Positions 1 through 4,862 of a stretch of 5,156 nucleotides of DNA are shown in pieces (the first letter of the stretch is position 1; each line of letters starts with the position of its first letter). The DNA is from Erythrobacter sp. UBA3075 (lineage in GTDB: Bacteria; Pseudomonadota; Alphaproteobacteria; Sphingomonadales; Sphingomonadaceae). A program made the translations under genes and the position numbers. The notes under the pieces were generated by a model that was not told the origin of the DNA, searched no databases, and saw only the letters and a list, made by a program, of their open reading frames with translations. The DNA lies in the NCBI GenBank assembly GCA_002367375.1, contig DFBR01000081.1, positions 7,954-13,109 of the forward strand, in the 5' to 3' direction.

Positions 1-371
1 GTGATGGGATCAACCTTGTTGGACACGTGCTGGATGTCATCATCTTCAAAGCAACGCAGAACGTGAACAATTGCGTCCACTTCCCTGATGTTACCGAGGA
101 ATTGATTGCCAAGCCCTTCGCCTGCGCTGGCGCCTTTCACCAGACCCGCGATATCGACAAATCCCAATTGCGTGGGGATGATCTTCGCACTTTTCGCAAT
201 AGCAGCGATCTTGTCGAGCCGCTCATCCGGCACGGCGACTTGCCCGACATTGGGTTCAATCGTGCAAAACGGATAGTTTGCGGCCTGTGCAGCCTGCGTT
301 TCGGTAAGGGCGTTGAATAGGGTCGACTTGCCGACATTTGGCAGGCCAACGATCCCGCAGCGGAATCCCAT
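1..371 (-). CDS. ychF: Redox-/translation-associated ATPase YchF (Obg-family P-loop NTPase), 5' part, truncated by window edge
   Basis: YchF (OLA1 family) is a cytosolic P-loop NTPase related to Obg. It prefers ATP over GTP, binds ribosomes and is linked to translation and stress responses. The visible 123 residues start [20 protein letters not shown], with a Walker A motif GLPNVGKS at residues 9-16. The family signature [10 protein letters not shown] follows at 32-41 and the switch II segment DIAGL at 73-77. After that comes [13 protein letters not shown], where the family has a hydrophobic residue instead of a catalytic glutamine. The family is about 365 aa, so roughly one third is present; the TGS domain and the G4 motif lie outside the window. 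The start is the ATG at 371, which gives the usual N-terminus, with an AAAGG about 10 bases upstream as a weak ribosome site. It is divergent from the TPR lipoprotein gene. Identity is very secure; translation was done by hand. Confidence 0.96.
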   Translation of the reverse strand, partial: MGFRCGIVGLPNVGKSTLFNALTETQAAQAANYPFCTIEPNVGQVAVPDERLDKIAAIAKSAKIIPTQLGFVDIAGLVKGASAGEGLGNQFLGNIREVDAIVHVLRCFEDDDIQHVSNKVDPI

Positions 372-502
372 GGATCAGGTACCTTTGGTAAGTGAATTGT
401 ATGCTGCGCGCGCCTTAGCCGCCTGCAGCCCGCATGGCCAGAGGTGCGCGGCTCAGCGCATGGGTAAACGGCTTTTCAACCCAATCCGGCTATCCGGCGG
501 GC

Positions 503-2020
503 ATGAGGAAAACCATTCACCATACTTCCGTCGCCGCGCTTGCCCTGATGTTGGCAGCTTGCGGACTTTCACCAGAAGAGCGCATGGACCGCGCAGAGCA
601 GGCCTATGCCGATAACCGTTTCTCCGAAGCACGGCTCGATCTGGCCAGCGTGTTGCAGGAAGATGCGCAAGATGCCGAGGCGCTGGAGTTGCTGGCACGC
701 ACCCAATTGCAATTGGGTGACGGGGAAGGCGCGGCATCCTCGCTTGGCCGGTTGGAGCAAATGGGCGCGCAAGCTGACGGTTTTCGCGCGATGATGGCGG
801 AAGCCACCCTTCTGCGCGGTGATTTCGAAACTGCACTGACGCAGGGTGAGGCTTTGCAGACCGCTGAAGGTACGCGGATTGTGGCCTTAGCGCATATCGG
901 CATGGAAGATGTCCGGGCAGCTCAGGCAGCGTTCGAAGCCGGGCTAACCCAGTCGGGCGATCGTTCGCGCCTGCAATCAGACTATGCGTTGTTCATGCTG
1001 CAGTCGGGCGATTCGGACGCCGCTCTAAGGCTTGCTGAAGCGGCGCGTACGACGGCACCAACCGGGCTTGATCCTTTGCTGGCAAGCGCGCGGACCGCGC
1101 AGGCACGCGGCGATCTGAATGGCGCGCTTGGCTATTTCGAAGATGCCGCGCAGGAATGGCCAGAAAGCCGCGCAGCTATCCTGGGGCGCATCGGAGTTCT
1201 GGGTGATTTGGGCAGGCTTGATGAAACGCGACCGCTGATCGAAGAATTTGCTCGCCGTACGCCAAATGACCCCGATGTGCTCTATCTTCAGGCGCGTCTA
1301 GCAGCCGAGAATGAAGCATGGGCCGATGTGCGCGAAATGCTGCAGCCCATTGAGGGCCGTGCGGACACCCGTCAGCAATTGCTCTACTCACGCGCTCTGA
1401 TCGAACTGGAACTGCCCGAACAGGCCATGCCGCGCCTTACTACGCAGCTACGCCGCACGCCCGGTAATGCAGAGGTCCGTCGCCTGCTCGCACGTGCCCA
1501 ATTGGATAGCGGCGCTGCGGCAGACGCATTCACGACAATCCGTCCACTGGCCAGCAGTCCGAGCGGGACTTCGCAGGATCTTGCGCTTTTTGCGGCTGCA
1601 GCGCGCGCATCGGGGCGTTCTGCCGACATTGATGGCGCGCTGGCCGAGGCCCCTCCGGCAGAGCGGCTTGCCATCCTTCTGGCCGAAGGCGACAACGCGC
1701 TGCGCGAAGAAAACTGGCGCGCAGCTATCGATGCCTATGAAGAACTGCGCGGATGGACAGGCGATTCAAATGCCATGGTGCTCAACAATCTCGCCTTCGC
1801 GCACAGCCGTGCGGGCGATACCGAGGCGGCTCTGGAAATGGCCGGGATTGCGCATGAGCTTGCGCCTGACCACCCTTCGATCATGGATACGTTGGGTTGG
1901 CTATTGATCGAGACGGGGCAGGATCGCTCACGCGGCCTGTTGTTGTTGGAACGTGCGGCTACCGCTGCTCCTGACAATGCCGTGATCGCGCGTCATCTGG
2001 CCGAAGCGCGCGGCGTTTAA
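503..2020 (+). CDS. PrsT-like TPR-repeat lipoprotein (long paralogue, 505 aa)
   Basis: This is a predicted outer-membrane lipoprotein built almost wholly of tetratricopeptide helices, which usually serve as protein-binding scaffolds. The chosen ATG gives MRKTIHHTS, a hydrophobic stretch and a lipobox LAAC with the acylated Cys at residue 20. The longer reading from 434 would add 23 residues before the signal peptide and is unlikely. Gly after the Cys fits outer-membrane rather than inner-membrane retention. Alanine-rich paired helices of about 34 residues run through the protein (near 30-72, 96-150, 155-215, 220-275, 290-345, 387-417, 424-455, 458-500). The end, with VLNNLAFAHSRAGD at 426-439 and MDTLGWLLIETG at 461-472, resembles the last repeats of PEP-CTERM-system TPR lipoproteins (PrsT). 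PrsT is usually larger, about 900 aa. Residues 20-370 align without large gaps to the second TPR lipoprotein at 3075-4196. No clear Shine-Dalgarno or promoter was found. The PrsT link rests on pattern and context; a generic TPR protein is the alternative. Confidence 0.85.
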   Translation: MRKTIHHTSVAALALMLAACGLSPEERMDRAEQAYADNRFSEARLDLASVLQEDAQDAEALELLARTQLQLGDGEGAASSLGRLEQMGAQADGFRAMMAEATLLRGDFETALTQGEALQTAEGTRIVALAHIGMEDVRAAQAAFEAGLTQSGDRSRLQSDYALFMLQSGDSDAALRLAEAARTTAPTGLDPLLASARTAQARGDLNGALGYFEDAAQEWPESRAAILGRIGVLGDLGRLDETRPLIEEFARRTPNDPDVLYLQARLAAENEAWADVREMLQPIEGRADTRQQLLYSRALIELELPEQAMPRLTTQLRRTPGNAEVRRLLARAQLDSGAAADAFTTIRPLASSPSGTSQDLALFAAAARASGRSADIDGALAEAPPAERLAILLAEGDNALREENWRAAIDAYEELRGWTGDSNAMVLNNLAFAHSRAGDTEAALEMAGIAHELAPDHPSIMDTLGWLLIETGQDRSRGLLLLERAATAAPDNAVIARHLAEARGV

Positions 2021-2051
2021 GGCTAGACCGCGAATTTCCCCAGCTGAAAGC

Positions 2052-2086
2052 AAAAGGCGCCGTCCCGCGGGGGACGACGCCTTTTT
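2052..2086. terminator. Bidirectional rho-independent terminator between convergent genes
   Basis: AAAAGGCG at 2052-2059 pairs with CGCCTTTT at 2078-2085. Inside it CGTCCC at 2061-2066 pairs with GGGACG at 2071-2076. One C/A mismatch separates the two stems and the loop is GCGG. On the plus strand the stem ends in TTTTT at 2082-2086, ending the TPR lipoprotein gene 32 bases upstream. On the minus strand the same stem is followed by TTTTG, so it can also end the convergent PEP-CTERM gene, which stops at 2114. The plus-strand T-run is slightly better. Confidence 0.88.
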
Positions 2087-2113
2087 GTTTACGCCTTGTT
2101 TGGCCGTGTTGGC

Positions 2114-2902
2114 TCAGGCGAAAGCGGGTTGTGCTGCGGCATCTCCGTGCTCGCGGCGACGGCGCATGAAGCCGAGCGACAAGAGGGCGAGGGCGAGCAG
2201 GCCGAGCATACCAGGTGCCGGAACCGGCGTACCGCTGGTTGTGCTGCTGGTGGTCGTGGTCGTCGTGCTCGTCGTGGTGCCACTGGTGGTCGTGGAGCCG
2301 CTGGTGGTCGATGTGGTCGATTCGCCGGTAGCCGAACCAACGCCGCCAGCGCCCGTGATACCCTGATAACGCACGTAGAAATCGCTCAGAGTGATCTCGC
2401 TGGCATCGGGATCGAAGAACAGGGAAAGTGTGCCGCTGCCACTGTCACCTTCAGCAACACCGCCGCCATTGGAGCACGAACCACTGTTCTTAGCCTTGAA
2501 GCACACATCGACCGCACCAATCTGGTTCGGCAGGCTGGGATCATTGGCCGATCCATCGGTCACGAACGCAAACTGATAGGCACCATCAACACTCGCGCCC
2601 GAAATGTCCGGGTCGACATTGAATGCAAAGCTGGAGATGTTCGAAGTCAGACCGCCACTGGTGGTGTTGTCCACCGTGTAAGAGAAGACATATTCGTCGC
2701 CGGTCACGCTATCGAGCGTGAAGGTCAGCGTGCTGGTCAGATCGTCGATAGTGTTCGTATTGTCGCCCGAGAACCCGTTCAGGTCGATCGAGAATGTGCT
2801 GCCGACGTCAGTCGCACCCAATGTGATAGGATCGGCATGGGCAGGCGCGGCGAGCGCTACGCTGGCCATTACGGCGAGCCCTGTGGCAAATTTCTTCAAC
2901 AT
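2114..2902 (-). CDS. Cistern-family-like PEP-CTERM surface protein (262 aa)
   Basis: This is a predicted secreted protein carrying an exosortase sorting signal. Residues 1-23 are a Sec signal peptide (MLKKFATGLAVMASVALAAP, then AHA|D). The body, about 24-190, is beta-rich, Asp/Gly/Ser-rich and nearly free of Lys. It holds SSFAFNVDPDI at 90-100, VCFKAKNSGSC with Cys134 and Cys143, GSGTLSLFF at 155-163 and SDFYVRYQGITGAG at 173-186. These match my memory of the 'cistern family PEP-CTERM' proteins of sphingomonads. Residues 195-225 are Ser/Thr/Gly only. The C-terminus is VPAPG (227-231), a hydrophobic segment (232-246), RRRR (247-250) and a 12-residue tail. The start is the ATG at 2902; the in-frame ATG at 2965 adds 21 residues that spoil the signal peptide and reach across the sigma-54 promoter. 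GGGG at 2914-2911 may serve as a weak ribosome site. An exosortase would cleave at the motif in the inner membrane; none is in the window. Secretion and sorting class are well supported, the exact family name less so. Confidence 0.87.
   Translation of the reverse strand: MLKKFATGLAVMASVALAAPAHADPITLGATDVGSTFSIDLNGFSGDNTNTIDDLTSTLTFTLDSVTGDEYVFSYTVDNTTSGGLTSNISSFAFNVDPDISGASVDGAYQFAFVTDGSANDPSLPNQIGAVDVCFKAKNSGSCSNGGGVAEGDSGSGTLSLFFDPDASEITLSDFYVRYQGITGAGGVGSATGESTTSTTSGSTTTSGTTTSTTTTTTSSTTSGTPVPAPGMLGLLALALLSLGFMRRRREHGDAAAQPAFA
2153..2224 (-). other. PEP-CTERM-like sorting signal, VPAPG variant
   Basis: These bases encode residues 227-250 of the PEP-CTERM protein: VPAPG, then GMLGLLALALLSLGF-type hydrophobic residues, then four arginines. 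The tripartite layout is that of PEP-CTERM domains, in which an exosortase acts near the Pro-Glu-Pro motif and the arginines hold the tail in the cytoplasm. Here the central Glu is Ala, and the Trp of the PEPxxWA subtype frequent in sphingomonads is absent. Confidence 0.8.
2228..2320 (-). repeat. Low-complexity Ser/Thr stalk coding region
   Basis: This stretch encodes residues 195-225, in which 28 of 31 residues are Ser or Thr and the other three are Gly; it includes a run of six Thr. On the plus strand it appears as degenerate GGTGGTCGT-type trinucleotides. Position and make-up suggest a flexible spacer between the folded domain and the sorting signal, possibly glycosylated. Such sequence is prone to length change by slippage. 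Confidence 0.85.
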
Positions 2903-2948
2903 CGTAGTTACCCCGTTATTCCAAACTGATGTAGTTGACGGGGATAAA

Positions 2949-2964
2949 AGCAAGCTCCGTGCCA
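2949..2964 (-). promoter_or_regulatory. Sigma-54 (RpoN) -24/-12 promoter of the PEP-CTERM gene
   Basis: Read on the minus strand the site is TGGCACG-GAGC-TTGCT. It matches the sigma-54 consensus TGGCACG-N4-TTGCW at every defined position, with exactly 10 bases between the invariant GG (2963-2962) and GC (2951-2950). Transcription would begin near 2938, giving a leader of about 36 bases before the ATG at 2902. Sigma-54 promoters need an enhancer-binding protein. In PEP-CTERM systems the PrsK/PrsR pair is the known activator of this kind, so a PrsR-like regulator is the natural candidate, though it is not in the window. Confidence 0.85.
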
Positions 2965-2983
2965 ACCGCGTAATTGCGCCGTT
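2964..2983. promoter_or_regulatory. Imperfect 20-bp palindrome in the divergent intergenic region (possible operator)
   Basis: The sequence AACCGCGTAATTGCGCCGTT pairs with its own reverse complement at 8 of 10 dyad positions: arms AAC.GCG.AA and TT.CGC.GTT, with mismatches at 2967/2980 and 2971/2976. It abuts the -24 element of the sigma-54 promoter and lies about 90 bases upstream of the divergent TPR lipoprotein start. A regulator site is possible for either gene. Chance or a DNA-shape feature cannot be excluded, and no factor can be named. Confidence 0.35.
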
Positions 2984-3074
2984 TCGATGGTTAACGAGCG
3001 GCCGGAGAGTCTTAATCTGTCAATTTATCCGACGCTTCACTGATTGTTTGCCGTTTCCGGGTACAGCGGCTCGA

Positions 3075-4196
3075 ATGGCTGCGAGACTGCTCTCTTCAAT
3101 TGCGCTCATCACCGCGATGGCTGGCACCTTGGGCGCCTGCTCACTCATCATGCCCGATCCAGTCGAGCAAGCGCAGGAGTCCTTTGCAGCGCAGGACTAT
3201 ATTGCCGCCCGCACAGATGCGCTACGCGCTTTGCAACAGGACGAGAATGACGCGGCTGCACTGGAATTGCTCGCCCGGGTGCATCTGGCCATGGGGCAGG
3301 GGGGCGATGCGCTAATGGCGCTGGAGCGGCTGCAGAATGCTGGCGTAAGGCTTGCAGATGCCAATCTGATCGAGGCTGAGGCTTTGTTGCAGATGGGCGA
3401 TCATGAACTGGCTTTGGAATTGCTCGCCGGAGAGGATAGCGCAGAGAGCTGGCGGTTGCGCGCTTTGGCAGCAAACCTTGCAGGCGATACTGAAACTGCT
3501 GAAGCTGCATTTGCGAACGGGCACGAGGCTGAAGGTGACAAGCGTAAGCTCTTCACCGCAGAAGCCAGTCACCACCTGATCCAAGGCAATGCAGAAGCAG
3601 CGCGCCTTGCGGTTGGGGAAGCGCAGCGCCTTTCGCCAGACACTATCGAAACACTGTTGATATCCGCGCGGCTTGCGCAATTGGACGGCGAACCTGAATT
3701 GGCCTCCCGCGCTTATCTCGCAATTTTGGACGTTGCGCCGACAGATCGCCCGGCGTTGCTTGGGGCAATCAGAGAGTTGGACAGTCTCGGGCGTATCGAT
3801 TTGCTTCGCGAACTGATCCAGCGCGGACGCGCAGCTTATCCGGCCGATGTCGAATTCGTCTATCTGACTGCCAGCTTGCATGGATATGACGGCAATTGGG
3901 CTGCCGCGCGTGACCTGTTGCAGGAGTATGAAAGCCAGATCGCGGGTCATGATGATGCGCGCGGCCTGTATGGGCAGGCCTTGCTGGAATTGGGGCAATT
4001 GGAACTGGCGCGCGCGCAATTGGCACCGCTCAATCGGCGCTATCCTGACAATCCGGCCTATGCCCGTATCTTCGCCCGTATCTTGATCGAACTGGATGAG
4101 AAACGGCAGGCGAGGGCAGTTATGCGCCCGATAGCTGCGCGTGCCGATGCGCAGGATATCGACCGTGAATTGATGCAACTTGCGGCCGAGACCTAG
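3075..4196 (+). CDS. PrsT-like TPR-repeat lipoprotein (short paralogue, 373 aa)
   Basis: This is a predicted outer-membrane TPR lipoprotein and paralogue of the product of 503-2020. The ATG at 3075 gives MAARLLSSIALITAM followed by lipobox LGAC, with the acylated Cys at residue 22 and Ser after it. The open frame continues upstream to 2718, but those codons run antisense through the PEP-CTERM gene and its promoter and would bury the signal peptide, so they are rejected. Helical repeats cover about 28-370. ALELLAR at 62-68, RLAQLDGEPELASRAYL near 199-215, and RRYPDNPAYARI at 321-332 correspond in order and spacing to segments of the longer paralogue. The C-terminal ~135 residues of that protein are absent. 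The gene is divergent from the PEP-CTERM gene across 172 bases and converges on pth with only 6 bases between stop codons. No clear Shine-Dalgarno or terminator is visible. A scaffold role for the PEP-CTERM protein is inferred from context alone. Confidence 0.84.
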   Translation: MAARLLSSIALITAMAGTLGACSLIMPDPVEQAQESFAAQDYIAARTDALRALQQDENDAAALELLARVHLAMGQGGDALMALERLQNAGVRLADANLIEAEALLQMGDHELALELLAGEDSAESWRLRALAANLAGDTETAEAAFANGHEAEGDKRKLFTAEASHHLIQGNAEAARLAVGEAQRLSPDTIETLLISARLAQLDGEPELASRAYLAILDVAPTDRPALLGAIRELDSLGRIDLLRELIQRGRAAYPADVEFVYLTASLHGYDGNWAAARDLLQEYESQIAGHDDARGLYGQALLELGQLELARAQLAPLNRRYPDNPAYARIFARILIELDEKRQARAVMRPIAARADAQDIDRELMQLAAET

Positions 4197-4202
4197 CTGC
4201 CT

Positions 4203-4772
4203 TCAGTCCTGCATCCGCAACGCAATATCGCTCATGAAACGGGCATCATCGCCCTTCGCCAGCCATTCAGCTTCGCCGCCGATTGCACCCAGCATTGCGG
4301 CAAGATCGTCCATTTCAGCCTTGGCATAATTGCCCAGAACATGGCCGTGGACACGCTCCTTGTGGCCGGGATGGCCGATCCCGATGCGCACACGGCGAAA
4401 ATCTGCACCGCAATGCTGGTCAATCGACCGCAGGCCATTGTGACCGGCATGACCGCCGCCCTGCTTCACCTTGATCTTGAATGGCGCAAGGTCGAGTTCG
4501 TCATGAAAAACCGTCAGCGCCTCTGTCGAGAGTTTGTAGAACCGCAGCGCTTCCCCGACGCTGCGCCCGCTTTCGTTCATGAAGGTCGCAGGCTTGAGCA
4601 GTAGGATCTTTTCCCCGCCGATGCGGCCTTCCTGAAACCAGCCCAGGAATTTCTTCTGCACCGGCCCGAAGTCATGCATGTCGGCAATCACGTCACACGC
4701 CATGAAACCGACATTGTGCCGGTGCATGGTGTAACGCGGTCCGGGATTTCCAAGGCCAACCCAAAGTTGCAT
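4203..4772 (-). CDS. pth: Peptidyl-tRNA hydrolase
   Basis: Pth is an essential cytosolic enzyme. It cleaves the ester bond of peptidyl-tRNAs dropped from stalled ribosomes, freeing tRNA for reuse. The 189-aa product has the usual length. It begins MQLWVGLGNPGPRY with Asn9 and Tyr14, and His19 in MHRHNVGF is the catalytic histidine. KPATFMNESG at 60-69 holds Asn66, FHDELDL at 89-95 holds Asp91, which pairs with the histidine, and GGGHAGHNGLRSI at 105-117 holds Asn112. All key residues of the E. coli enzyme (Asn10, His20, Asn68, Asp93, Asn114) have counterparts. The ATG at 4772 is preceded by a good Shine-Dalgarno. The gene follows rplY on the same strand after 90 bases that include a terminator, so it depends on read-through or its own promoter. 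Its 3' end converges closely with the TPR lipoprotein gene. Confidence 0.97.
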   Translation of the reverse strand: MQLWVGLGNPGPRYTMHRHNVGFMACDVIADMHDFGPVQKKFLGWFQEGRIGGEKILLLKPATFMNESGRSVGEALRFYKLSTEALTVFHDELDLAPFKIKVKQGGGHAGHNGLRSIDQHCGADFRRVRIGIGHPGHKERVHGHVLGNYAKAEMDDLAAMLGAIGGEAEWLAKGDDARFMSDIALRMQD

Positions 4773-4778
4773 GGCGCT

Positions 4779-4784
4779 TCCTCT
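4779..4784 (-). promoter_or_regulatory. Ribosome binding site of pth
   Basis: AGAGGA on the minus strand lies 6 bases before the ATG at 4772. It is the clearest Shine-Dalgarno in the window and fixes the pth start. Confidence 0.8.
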
Positions 4785-4799
4785 AAAGTGCTACCCTAC

Positions 4800-4837
4800 A
4801 AAAGCAAACGCCGACCCTGTTGGGGGCCGGCGTTGCA
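4800..4837 (-). terminator. Rho-independent terminator downstream of rplY
   Basis: On the minus strand AACGCCGGCCC (4835-4825) pairs with GGGTCGGCGTT (4818-4808) over 11 pairs including one G-U, around a 6-base loop. Outer GC pairs extend it across a one-base bulge. It is followed by TTTTT at 4804-4800. The wobble pair becomes an A/C mismatch on the plus strand, so the hairpin is built for minus-strand RNA. It would end or attenuate rplY transcripts before pth. Confidence 0.85.
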
Positions 4838-4862
4838 AATTTCGACAGGGAGGTAAGCGAGC

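Noticed and set aside
9..20. NKVD near residue 118 of YchF as the G4 nucleotide-specificity motif
   Set aside because: It falls where E. coli YchF has its GKVDP segment. The true G4 motif of the family lies much later and is outside the window.
396..401. TACAAT on the minus strand as a -10 box for ychF
   Set aside because: It is a good -10 by itself, but no acceptable -35 hexamer lies 16-18 bases upstream, so the promoter is not supported.
434..449. Possible sigma-54 site on the plus strand before the long TPR gene (GG and GC with 10-base spacing)
   Set aside because: Only the GG and GC dinucleotides match; the flanking bases of both elements are wrong, so it is probably chance in GC-rich DNA.
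2096..2929. Long plus-strand open frame (277 codons) opposite the PEP-CTERM gene
   Set aside because: It mirrors the whole coding region of a protein with signal peptide, sorting signal and promoter. Its translation is Arg/Gly-rich with no recognisable domain, as expected for a GC-rich shadow frame.
3018..3023. TTGACA on the minus strand upstream of the PEP-CTERM gene as a sigma-70 -35 box
   Set aside because: The bases 16-18 downstream are GC-rich with nothing like TATAAT; the sigma-54 site is a far better explanation.
2718..3074. Upstream extension of the short TPR lipoprotein reading frame to an ATG at 2718
   Set aside because: The added 119 codons run antisense to the PEP-CTERM gene and through its promoter. 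They have no domain character and would place the lipoprotein signal in mid-protein.
3312..4178. Long minus-strand open frame (288 codons) opposite the short TPR lipoprotein
   Set aside because: Its sequence has no signal peptide or family resemblance, while the plus strand has clear helical repeats and a lipobox. It is a shadow frame.
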